Shown here: piece after piece, positions 44,013-53,837 of the stretch
How positions within the stretch are numbered: the first letter of the stretch is position 1
Layout: each line of letters begins with the position of its first letter
Assembly (NCBI RefSeq): GCF_027943255.1
Contig: NC_072897.1
Span: 46,164,044-46,228,043 of the forward strand
Direction of reading: 5' to 3'
Source: Anastrepha obliqua
Lineage: Eukaryota > Arthropoda > Insecta > Diptera > Tephritidae
DNA: 64,000 nt
Program-made: the position numbers and the translations under genes
Notes under the pieces: generated by a model
Seen by the model: the letters and a program-made list of their open reading frames with translations, nothing else
The model's database searches: none
Told to the model about the DNA's origin: nothing

Positions 44013-44790
44013 TCAAAAAATGTTTTGCCCTTGGAGCCAAAATACGCTTCGATATCCCTTTTTAAAAGCTTCTTTTGAGGAGTAGTTCTTGTTACTCATA
44101 TGGGATTGAAGTCCACGGAAAAGGTGATAATCACAAGGTGCAATATACGGAGAGTATGGTGGATGCGGCATTAGCTTGCTTAATGTTTGGCTTGCGGTAT
44201 GAGGTCTTGCGTTGTCGTGGTGAAACAAAACTTTGCGTCTATTCACTAAAGACGGTCGATTTTTTTTAATTGCCTCTTTCAGGTTTGATAGCTGATGGGA
44301 ATAATAATCAGAAGTTATCGTCTGGTTTAGTTCCAGAAGTTCATAATAAACAGTACCGGCCATATCCCACCAAATAGAGAGGAGAATCTTCTTGAGGTGA
44401 AGGCTATCTCATCTTTATCTAACCATTGGCGTTTGCGAACAGGATTATTGTAAGGGACCCATTTTTCATCACAAACGATGCGGTTAAAAAAACTTTCATT
44501 TTCAATGCGTTGCAGCAGCTGAGATCACACATTCACTCTGCTGAAGGTTGGCGACGGAAAGTCTATGCGGAACCCATTTTCCCAGCTGAACCAGGAGCCT
44601 GTGAACTGTTCCATGCGATGAATTTAACCTCTGACTGTCAAATTTGGCTTAGCTTCCACGAGTTCGAGCAAGACGTCAGAATCAAAGACTTCAGGACGAC
44701 CAGCGCGTGGGGCATCTTCCATGTCGCAGTTACCACTTCGGAATTTCGAAAACCACTTTTGCGCAGTCCTTACACTCACGGTATGCTAAA
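44013..44790 (-). pseudogene. mariner transposase, small deletion in active site
   Basis: The first Asp block reads NRIVCDEKWVPYNNPVRKRQ (near 44490-44430). After a frameshift near 44385 come MAGTVYYELLELNQTI and FHHDNARPHTASQTLSKL (second Asp), and then YSPYIAPCDYHLFRGLQ (third Asp). Only 27 residues separate the last two Asp residues instead of 34, so 21 bases have been lost in frame just where the active site must be spaced. It is inactive. Confidence 0.85.
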
Positions 44791-44825
44791 TACTAAATTC
44801 AAAATAATAAATATGCCTCTTATAC

Positions 44826-45146
44826 TCATGGGCGGCTACCGTAGCCGAATGGGTTGGTGCGTGACTACCATTCGGAATTAACAGAGAGAACGTAGGTTCG
44901 ACTCTCGGTGAAACACCAAAATTAAGAAAAACATTTTTCTAATAGCGATCGCCCCTCGGTAGGCAATGGCAAACCTCCGAGTGTATTTCCGCCATGAAAA
45001 GGTCCTCATAAAAATATCTGCCGTTCGGAGTCGGCTTAAAACTGTAGGTCCCTCCATTTGTGGAACACCATCAAGACGCACACCACAAATAGGAGGAGGT
45101 GCTCGGCCAAACACCCAAAAAGGGTATACGCGCCAATTATATATAT
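44826..45146 (+). mobile_element. Near-complete tRNA-derived SINE with 15-bp TSD
   Basis: ATATGCCTCTTATAC flanks it exactly (44811-44825 and 45147-45161). The head has A box TAGCCGAATGGGTTGG and B box AGGTTCGACTCTC. The body contains GCGATCGCCCCTCGGTAGGC, ACCTCCGAGTGTATTTCC and GGAGTCGGCTTAAAACTG. The end is AAAAAGGGTATACGCGCCAA followed by an AT-dinucleotide tail. It is the reference copy for the window and lies inside the mariner transposase gene. Confidence 0.9.
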
Positions 45147-45619
45147 ATATGCCTCTTATACGCGTTCGAATATTCCATTTTATTTTTTGATAACACGTGA
45201 TTAAAATCACTTGTTGAATGCACAATATATCAAAGAAAATATAAATCGTTCCGTTATATTCCGCGAATAATTTTTTGTATGCAAAAATCGTACAAAAGTG
45301 AAATTATGGGTAAAATACGCACGAACTTATGGACTGACCTGATATGTACTTGTAAAAACTGCTTTGGTAAGTTAAAGTCACTTAGGTAAAATATTGAATT
45401 ATTCTAGCTAAACAGATACGTGTATGAAATAAACCATGTTATCTAGGTATTTCTCGTAAACAGAATTTTAGCATTATAATTAATTTGTTATTTGTTTAGA
45501 GTTCCCTTATAAAAAAAATTTATATGTTGCTAAATAGGCGTATACTTTACGTTCAGAAGTCCTCAAATTCCGGAGCACAATGAATTGCTTTCATTATCAC
45601 GCATCGAAAAAATATTTGC

Positions 45620-45990
45620 ATGGGTTAAGGCAAATTCAGAACGGGATAGGACAAACGTAATGTCCTTCATTTTGGATGAATAGTTGCACACGTCGGTCCT
45701 GGTGTACTGCTGATAGTCGACAACTTCAACGAACTCTTAAGCATCCAAGTAAGGTTCATGTTGGGCTGCGTCTAAGTAAAAAGATTTGGCCGTTTATTTC
45801 TATAAAATTTACGAGATGTTTGGAAGAACTATACAGCCTTAGATTTTATAAGAAGACAACGATCCCAAGCATCGAAATCGAAGGTGTGGACTGAAAACAG
45901 AAAAATGGGATTGAAATGTTAAATTGGTTTTCACAGTCGCCTGATGCCAACCCTATTGAAAATGTTCTGCAATAGTTGAGTAAAAACTCA
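45620..45990 (+). pseudogene. Tc1-like transposase relic
   Basis: The plus strand reads TLKHPSKVHVGLRLSKK and SQSPDANPIENVLQ, which match the KHP..VHVW and PDLNPIEN motifs of Tc1 (DD34E) transposases. The block with the second Asp is missing and there are several stops. TIRs not found. Confidence 0.6.
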
Positions 45991-46109
45991 AATACTGACG
46001 GTCAAACAGTTGTCAATGGAAATTCGGCTTATTTAGAGCATTCACAACTTGCGGAGAAATTAACGCAAAGTATGGCTCAAAGACGTGAACCGATTATAAC
46101 TCTCAGCGT

Positions 46110-46290
46110 ACTTGTTTTGTTAGGTGTTTGGGTAATCTTGTGCTCCAATTTGCAGCCTTGTCCTCTAAATGCCTCCTCCCAACTGCAGATGGTTTTTTAC
46201 TATAACCTACTTTCATGGCAGGAATGCAACTGGAGATTAGCTATTACCTGCCGAAAAGTAACCACTAGTAGAAAACATTCCAGGGGGTAA
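46110..46290 (-). mobile_element. Old SINE copy
   Basis: GTTAGGTGTTTGGGTAATCT, then TTTCATGGCAGGAATGCAAC and ACCTGCCGAAAAGTAACCAC match the minus-strand SINE at 49320-49510 with many changes. The head with the promoter boxes is missing. Confidence 0.55.
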
Positions 46291-46579
46291 CCGAATGATT
46301 GTCAAGCACAAACCTACTTAATATCATATAATAAAAAAATTTTGTTTAACACATGTATTTTTACATGGAGAAGCTCAGGAGAAATTAAGAAAATGTTTAT
46401 TTTAAATACAAAATTGTCTTTAAAAAATCTGATAGCATATTCTAAGAATATGTCAGGGATGTATGCCAGACACAATTATTATCTTGATTATTTTGCTGAA
46501 TAAAAATTTACAGGGCAATTATGTATTTAGTACAATTATTTATGAAAAGTTTTAAATAAAAGACTAAATCTTTTTTATC

Positions 46580-48973
46580 CAGAACATCTTGAATGGTATC
46601 CTCATAGTCTAACCCATTAATTATTCTGACACACAAGTAATACCAGTTAAGTTGCAGTTGATTTATTGTAGATACATACATTATTTACAATTTATCGAAT
46701 TTAACACTGTTCCTCAATTGTCAAAAAATTGATGTATGCCGTAATACATTTAATTTGTTGAATGGAGTACGTGTTCCGAATTGTCGAAAAAGTAATGCAG
46801 AATATATTTGAAATAATCTGCGAAATTTTGTACTCATGCCGAACTAGAGTAAAACGGATACAATTTTACATACGTGTATATGGTTTTCCATTCATGATAA
46901 TAACGAAAAAGCATTGAGCACGAAAATTATTGCTGACTGATTTCATAAAAAAGGCATGCAACTCCGCGGGCAGTCTCACTCGCTGTTTGTTTATGTTGCT
47001 ACGTTTGCATTCCAACAGTTCGTTCAGTAATTTAAGTCCAGCAACCAACTGTGCTTATCACAAACTAACGATTTTCCGACCCTGCAAACGATGTGTCAAC
47101 ACGAAGTCAGCACCAGCCAAATTGTACAATAATTGCCATTTACTACATTTCAGAAAAGTTCAAGCGCGTGATTTGCAGCGACGACAACATTCGAGGCACG
47201 TCTCAAGAAACAATGCAGAACAGGGTTAACGCCAGCGCAAAGTGAAGTAAAATAAAGTAGAAGCAAATAAAGTGTGGAAAGCGTATATTGGGACTCGTGC
47301 GTTTCGCCAAATTCCTTATGTATGTATATGGCTGATGGTTGTGCCGTCTTGTGCAGCATGCGTGAATAGACGATAAAGTGTTAACAAATATGCATAAGTG
47401 CCGTGAAAAAGTGAAGAAAACGTGATGCAAAAAGTGCATATTTAATAATTGATGCACTCATACAATGAGGGCATGCCAAATACGCTGGTAAAATTTAGTG
47501 CATGAAAGAAACAAACAATCAAGAACCAGCAAGCTAATGGCAGAATTGGTAGTGGCTGCAGAGGCAAACTGAAAATACACTCGTTGTTGGACCGAATCGC
47601 GTCGCATCGATGCATATGTTTCAGTATACATGTGTCCGTGAGTCGAAGCATGCAAGCTTGTGTGCGTGTGTATATTTTTGTTTTGTCCGAATGTACGATA
47701 TGTAGTGGGATTTGCGTATACATTTGCGATGTGAATTTTATTTAATTTTTTCTGCTGCAAATGATATTGCAAAAGCGAGTCAAACTCACTACGTAAGAAT
47801 AAGCAAGTACAAGAAAAAGTGAAAGTAATCGACAAAAAAAGTGTACGAATACTTGCGGAAGTAGTAAATAATGTAAAGCTTACTGTGATTGAAGTGTATA
47901 CAAGTACCAAAACTAAAAAACTTTAAAAACAAAAAAAAAAATAAATTCTTCTGTAAAATTGATGGCAACGCTGCGGCAACCCCTCCATATTTGCGTATAC
48001 TAGGCCACACTCCTATTAGCGGCAACATAGTGAAATTAAAAGGATTTAAATAATAATATAAAGTAACAACGACGACGGCGGAAAAACGATTTTCCACGAA
48101 GCAAACTTGACTACGTTTGCACGTATGGTCCACCTGTCTATTTGTTCTTTTTGCTAAGAGCGTACTTTTGAGTGCCTGAACAACATTTGCCATATATGAT
48201 TTGGCTTTGTGTATATTTTTGATTTTAATTCTTATTGTATGTCAATACCTTCATTGCTTTATTAGCTCACGTTGCAGTTTTGTATTAAAAATCTGCCAAA
48301 GTTTTATCAGCAAATCAATAAACTCACTCATACACACAGTCTTCACATGGTATAGAGGCAAGCAAATTTTCAGGCATACTTTAACACACATACATATAAA
48401 CTTGAGGAAACTAGAGAACGCTCATGCTATTGAAATTCACTATTTATCAGGAGAGAGCTGCGGTTTTTTTATTTAGCGCCAGTGTATTGACAGTGAAGCT
48501 TCATCTAAAATTCCTGGGATATTACAAATACACTAACTTAATTATATCCACACACATCAACAACCGTGAGGTTTTTTCAAAGAGCTTGTGCGCATTGCCC
48601 CGTGTGCGTGCATATATGCAGCTACGTTGTAGCACGCCTAAAAGTAGACTATAACTTGGAGTCAGTTGAAATGATAATTATGTAGAGAAGATGTACATAA
48701 AAATTGAAGTTTAAATATCATACAATAAATAAACAGTACAATATCAACAATAGTGAAATGCTTTTTAACTTAAAACTAGGATCAGTTAGGCAAGGTTGAC
48801 GTGATTTCCAATGTAAAGTGTATCGTCGGAACAGTAAATTCTACTTCCTTCTCATCTCTACTTGGCAGAATCCTCATCTATCCTCGACAATTATACACTA
48901 TCAGACTTTTCTTCCTCAGCCCTATTCGACCGAGGTTGTTCAATTCCCACCACTGCTCGTGAGATACTGTAAT
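46580..48973. other. TE-poor stretch; possible host 5' leader
   Basis: No TE motif was found over about 2.4 kb, in contrast to the rest of the window. Between 46900 and 47950 the plus strand is rich in GTGAAAAAGTGAAG- and GTGATGCAAAAAGTG-like text, typical of fly 5' leaders. Near 47024 TTCGTTCAGTAA resembles an insect initiator. No long coding frame follows. A host promoter and non-coding exon is possible but unproven. Confidence 0.25.
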
Positions 48974-49277
48974 CTGCATTTAATGACTTGATCAAAAGTT
49001 TGGACGTTAATCTCATTACCATATACATATAAAGGATGATTTTTTAGCTATTATCTTTTTAATCAGTTGGTTTAAGCAGCTGACGCATTTTAAAAATTTC
49101 ATGCATTTTTCTGAATTTTACGTGTGTTTCTTTGAAAAACTTTCCTATAGCTCTTAAAAAATCACTCTTTATATAATATATATATATAAATAAATATATG
49201 TAAATGGTAGATGGGCCATGAAACCCACTGGTGATGAGATTAACCTCCAATTTTTTTATCAAGTCATTAAATGCAAT
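48974..49277. repeat. Foldback inverted repeat around a MITE
   Basis: TGCATTTAATGACTTGAT at about 48976 with TTAATCTCATTACC at about 49000 are inverted at 49229-49276 (GGTGATGAGATTAA ... ATCAAGTCATTAAATGCA). The arms are about 45 bp with a mismatch-rich middle. The 138-bp miniature element at 49032 sits in the loop. The outer right arm coincides with the target duplication of the SINE at 49278. Confidence 0.65.
49032..49169. mobile_element. 138-bp MITE of the DD41D family
   Basis: TA flanks both ends (49030-49031 and 49170-49171). The left end, AAGGATGATTTTTTAGCTAT ... CAGTTGGTTTAAGCAGCTGACG, matches the inverse of the right end of the 59128-60067 element. The right end matches the inverse of that element's left end (ATAGGAAAGTTT, TGTAAAATTC). 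The whole transposase is deleted, leaving only the two ends. It could be mobilised by an active DD41D relative. Confidence 0.88.
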
Positions 49278-49612
49278 ATATATATATATTGTATATATAT
49301 ATAATTGGCTCGTGCACCCTTTTTGAGTGTTTGGCCGAGCTCCTCCTCCTATTTGTGGTGGGCGTCTTGATGTTGTTCCACAAATGGAGGGACCTACAGT
49401 TTCAAGCCGACTCCGAATGGCAGATATTTTTTTATGAGGAGCTTTTTCATGGCCGAAATACACTCGGAGGTTTGCCATTGTCTGCCGAGCGGCGACCGCT
49501 ATTAGAAAAAACCTTTTCTTAATTTTTCATCTTTCACCGAGATTCGAACCTACGTTCTCTCTGTGAATTCCGAATGGTAGGCACGCACCAACCCATTTGG
49601 CCACGGCGGCCG
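49278..49612 (-). mobile_element. Near-complete SINE with 13-bp TSD
   Basis: CATTAAATGCAAT lies at 49265-49277 and 49613-49625. The minus strand has the head (GGTTGGTGCGTGCCTACCAT), B box (GTAGGTTCGAATCTC), body, and AT-rich tail next to the left duplicate, so polarity and tail position agree. Both internal promoter boxes look intact. It is the same family as the copy at 44826. Confidence 0.9.
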
Positions 49613-49626
49613 CATTAAATGCAATG

Positions 49627-49757
49627 CGGGGTGGCCGTTATTAGAAAAAAACGTGTTCTATCGATTTGGTGTTTCATGCACGAAGATTCAAACCAACGCA
49701 CTTACGCAACGATAGTCACTCACCAACCCTTTCGTATAGGGTGGCCGCCATTTGCCT
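49627..49757 (-). mobile_element. SINE head fragment
   Basis: A second, more diverged SINE 5' part next to the previous one. GGGTGGCCGTTATTAGAAAA, TTGGTGTTTCATGCACGAAG and ACCAACCCTTTCGTATAGGG match the head and first body module on the minus strand. The rest of the body is missing. Confidence 0.65.
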
Positions 49758-50684
49758 TTCAATAAAAATTTATTAAAGTCCGTACTTAGAAGAAGACAGC
49801 TTGTATTATTGGCGATATTTGCATTGTAGGCGCATTTCAATTCCTTTCCTTGCTAACTCGTTCGCTATACAATTTCTAAGAATGTTCAGGTTCCATTTAC
49901 ATTCGTACTGTCAGTTTGTAGAGGTGGAATGAAAAGTAAATTGTAATATGACAAAATGTTTAGTCAAACAGCTGCCAGTTCGTCATAAAAGATGTTTCAA
50001 TTATCAAGTAGTTATCAACTTTCAGAACATGGGCAGCTGCTGCTTCTTCGGTAAGACGCCTAATATTTCTCCTTAGCATGGTAGGTGTTAGACGACAGTG
50101 GTTATGTCCTGCATGTACGAGTATATTTAAACGTCACTGCAAAAGATTATCAAATGGTTCTTTATAAGAAAATGTTAAATACTATAGTACTCCTCCCCGA
50201 CTTATCAGCTTTGGTAAGATATAGGCTGATAATCTTTTTGGAATGTTGTCGTCATAGTATACGTTTCATAGAAAAAGACCGCCGACAACTGTTAGTTTTT
50301 GTGCCGTCATAAACGGGCCCAAAACGATTATATGACCACACATATTTTGGTACCTTGCAACCAGGTATAGGGACATTTTAGTATATATAGAGAACTTTAC
50401 TAGGCATGGAATGTAGTGCTTTGAATTTATATTATATTGATATTATATCATATGTATATATGCACTGCATATTATGCAAAGCGCAAACTGACGTATTGCG
50501 TCAGGCTTATTCTCCAATTTGGGCGTACGTCGTGGTTTTGTCGTGCTAATGGAGGCTTGCAACGGCAGGCGGTTTGTATGAAACACTTTTATACATAAAT
50601 CAGAAATTCACTCAAATGTTTGCCATTACCTTGAAATAAGTGAAAGTTTTAATTGTACTGATTAAATCAGGTCGCGGAGCGTTG

Positions 50685-50750
50685 AGAGTAGCTATTTCTA
50701 ATGACAATTGCCACATCATCTGCATATTCCATCATATCGGTCGTCGTCCC
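50685..50750 (-). pseudogene. LINE reverse transcriptase motif fragment
   Basis: The minus strand reads EYADDVAIVIRN, the YADD catalytic motif of a LINE reverse transcriptase (R1/LOA-like wording). No adjoining motif could be recognised, so the extent and clade are unknown. The remaining sequence from 49758 to 51116 shows nothing else. Confidence 0.4.
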
Positions 50751-51116
50751 CTCTAGTTTTTCTTCCATAAAGTGCGAAGACTGGAAAAATCTGGAAAACT
50801 GAAGCAAACGTGAACCTATGCTTGAAGGTAATCCAAACTAATACTTCCAGACTCTCATTCGTGTGATCACCATACATTTATTAAATGGTTTTAATACAAA
50901 TATGGTATGTATATTGGGGTGGCTTAATTGGTATGGAACTATTTTTTCCACATTGTAAGAACAGACTCGTATTCTATACAAAGTTATAGGAAACAAATTT
51001 ATTAAAACATATCTCAAAAGTCAACTTCGAGCTCCTAAATTTTAAGAAAAGGTAAATTTGTGCTAACTTATTCACTTATTATTCACTGCTAACTTAACTC
51101 ATTTATTCTTTTTATA

Positions 51117-51484
51117 AAGGGTTTTTCAATTGGCGCGGGTCGATTTTGGCGCCCTGTGGCAGCCATTTTGTTTTGGTGACATTTGTCAAATCTTTTGTTT
51201 ATTATTCAGTTGTTTATGCCAAATCATCATGGCAAGTTACACGATTGAACAGCACGTTCAAATAATAAAACTTTATTATCAAAATGAGTGTTCATTAACG
51301 CAAACGTTGCGCGCATTGCACCCATTTTTCGGTAGACGTGGTGGCCCTTCCAATTTCTTATGGCCCATATTGAACCATATGGACCTAGACGACATGTGGT
51401 TCCAGCAGGACGACGCTACGTGGCACACAGCAATCGCCATTTTATTCCATTTCAACATCTACCCGCCCTTATTGAAAAACACTT
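51117..51484 (+). mobile_element. 0.37-kb DD41D-related deletion derivative
   Basis: TA flanks (51115-51116 and 51485-51486). Left end AAGGGTTTTTCAATTGGCGC, inverse right end AAGTGTTTTTCAATAAGGGC. Inside, the start of a transposase (MASYTIEQHVQIIKLYYQNE, at 51230) runs about 40 residues, then jumps in frame to the second catalytic block (MDLDDMWFQQDDATWHTA) and then to the 3' end. The first and third Asp are deleted. The ends resemble those at 56063-56953, so they are subfamilies of one group. Confidence 0.82.
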
Positions 51485-51954
51485 TATTATTATTTATATA
51501 TATAAATATAGTTCATTGTATTTTATAACAAAACTCTTATAAATAAAACCTCCAAACTTTAAACAAAATTCACAAGAATTTTCCAAATTTTAGAAAATTG
51601 CTTCCAAAATTTTAAAATTTATAATCACAATTTTTGAAGTTAGAGTTACTGAAAAAGTGCGTAGATTTTTCATAATTTTTTTGCATACACAGTGAGAATA
51701 CTCTTTCATGCAAGATGGCGTTACAAAGCAAATTATATGAATTTGTTTAATACTGTAATAGGAAAAGTTACTATTATATATTAATTCTTTTTTATATGCA
51801 AACTTATACAAAAAAAAATTTTATTAACATTTGGCACTATCCTGCGTTTCTTAAAAAATAAATAAAATTCCAAGTACAAGTTTGAAAAAGAAATAACAGT
51901 CATAATACTTAAGTAAATATTAATCTCCATATTAACTTTGTGTTAAAATTAAGA

Positions 51955-52230
51955 TAGCTTCCGCGGCTATGACTTGGCTAAGTAAAAGTGTTTGCTTTAA
52001 GCGTTTATGAATATTTCTTCTGAAATTAATTAAATATTGTACATTATGTGTTTTATTAATTTAGAAATCTTACCGCTCTTTGCACCCTTTGTTTGTTGAA
52101 TGCACCGCTTTAGATTTATAAACCGTTTTATGTAGTGTTCTTAAAAGTGCAAAAGGAAAATAGATCTCAAAAGAAATACGAAGAAGAATGAGTGCGCAAC
52201 GTTGTATCACAACTCAGAGTTGTATTTAGA
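51955..52230 (+). repeat. Unknown dispersed repeat, copy 1
   Basis: About 275 bp starting GCGGCTATGACTTGGCTAA and ending near GAATGAGTGCGCAACGTTG. It is repeated in the same orientation at 58250-58530 at moderate identity. No protein, tRNA boxes or terminal repeats were recognised. It could be part of an LTR or a non-autonomous element. Confidence 0.55.
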
Positions 52231-52479
52231 GTATAATTTAAAAAAAAATTTAAAAGACCAACACCCTCACCCCCGTGGAGCGATCAGCTTCACCACTTTG
52301 CAGATCCAGGATTGCCAGTTTAAATAACATATTGCTCGTTGCAGAAGTCCGCCAGCCGAACGCACGTCGGCACGCCGAGTCACACCATATGCGCAAGTGT
52401 GCACAAGCTCAACAACACCACATCGCCACTGATACTTTGGCATATTCGGATCGCAAATAAATAAAGTGGGCTTTAAGAC

Positions 52480-52650
52480 CGTTTTCCCCGGGGGGACATT
52501 TCCCCCCCGGGGTGATACATAAAAAATTCCCGCACTCTTTTCGAGAGTGACGGTTCGCTAGATATATTAAAATCTGATAGATCCTCCATCGGAGGACAAC
52601 TAATGTTAAGCTGATACACTTTGATCTTAGCCATGAGGCCTTCTTTACTA
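52480..52650. pseudogene. Chimeric fold-back U2 snRNA pseudogene
   Basis: On the plus strand 52567-52616 matches U2 stem IIa/IIb text (CTGATAGATCCTCCATCGGA, GGACAACTAATGTTAAGC). From about 52602 to 52642 the opposite strand matches the U2 5' part (GGCCTCATGGCTAAGATCAA, AAGTGTATCAGCTTAACAT). The two are joined head to head at ATGTTAA(G)CTGAT, which is complementary to ATCAGCTTAACAT within U2. Two further hairpins lie next to it (52488-52514 and 52532-52550). It is clearly non-functional. Confidence 0.75.
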
Positions 52651-52696
52651 TATTCTCCGCTACTATCAAAGGCATGCTCACGTGGCGCGTTTTCTT

Positions 52697-53830
52697 TCAA
52701 TGAATGTGGAAGAACCACTCACCTTCCTTGGTTGGCAATTTGTTTGATGCTCGCTCAATGTCAAAACCTTCAGGAAAACTTTTCCCCTCTTCGTTGGCCT
52801 CAATAAAATTTTTCCCATTGTCAGCTCGCAGACGTGCTGGAACCCCTCTCCTATTCATGAAGTTGCGTATGACTATTATACAGGAATCCGTTGATAGGTC
52901 GTGGGCGATTACTAGGATGATTGCGCGCAAATTAAGGCATGTAAACAACGCAACCCAGTGATTTTCCAGTCCCATATAATCAAGAGTCGTACATAGTGTT
53001 TCAAACGATTCTTAGGTAGAGCACCCATCATGGGCGCGTGAGGTTCTGCTTTCCTGATTCGACAATATCCGGCTATTATACGTCGTAGCAGCCCTCTTAT
53101 TCGGAGAATCCAGTATTTCTGACGTATTTTGTTTAAAATCGCCTCTTGATTCTGGTGTTTCATCTGGCAAAAATGATAATTAACGACCAGCTGCGTAAAT
53201 ACACTGGGCATAAGGCAGTATGAAAGGTATTTTGATATTATACGGCAACAATCTAGCTACATCTATACGACCTTGAACAAGAAGTAGTACCATGTCGTCC
53301 AGATATAGCGAAAATTGTTTCAATGTGCTGTCATTAGAAATGATTTTCCCAATTTCGATACTATAGCGTTCTGAAGCAAATGGTTTCGATTGAACGCGAA
53401 AAATTTAAAGAAAATGTGGACTGGAGTTCTTCATCTGCTTCTACGAAGATCTTGCTGATGTTTTCTTCAGCAGGTCATATACTCTCATCGCGTCTCAGAA
53501 ACTTTGGTCCTTGTAGTCAGAGAGATTTTAGTGAGAAATCACCGCTCCCGTGGTTTCCTGTCGCATCATCGACTGCATTGTCTTTCGTTGACACCCATCG
53601 CCGTTCGCGAACTTCGCTCCCGTCTAAAATTTCTGGAATGCGGTGCGCCACATACGGTTTGTAGCGTCCATGTGCACTACCACTCCACTTCAAGACAGTT
53701 CTGCAGTCGCTCCATAAGAAACATTGTTAAAGGCGTATTTGGTGATTTTCTAATATCAATTTCCGCACACGTACTCCTAGGACGGCTGCTTACAACTCCA
53801 GGCGTGGAATGGTTACGGGTTTCAGTGAAG
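52697..53830 (-). pseudogene. BEL/Pao LTR retrotransposon pol fragment
   Basis: On the minus strand: LKPVTIPRLEL near 53830 (RNase H boundary of BEL/Pao pol), an eroded RNase H stretch, then the integrase zinc-binding part (MKHQNQEAILNKIRQKYWI, PHAPMMGALPKNRL) and the integrase core (LFTCLNLRAIILVIAHDLST, NFMNRRGVPARLRADNGKNF). These wordings are typical of BEL/Pao elements. LTRs were not found. The fragment ends close to the U2 chimera at one side and an RTE copy at the other. Confidence 0.8.
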
Positions 53831-53837
53831 CGCTTCG

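Larger units (their letters stand above)
43867..45342 (-). mobile_element. mariner element interrupted by a SINE
   Basis: TIRs are visible: CAGTCCATAAGTTCGTGCGT on the left and its inverse on the right (ACGCACGAACTTATGGACTG). TA lies at 43865-43866 and 45343-45344. Without the 336-bp SINE and its duplicate, the element is about 1.14 kb. The transposase is on the minus strand and is broken by the SINE, a frameshift and a small deletion. Confidence 0.88.

Noticed and set aside
44426..44881. 151-codon plus-strand frame
   Set aside because: It is the antisense of the mariner transposase N-terminal half and runs into the SINE.
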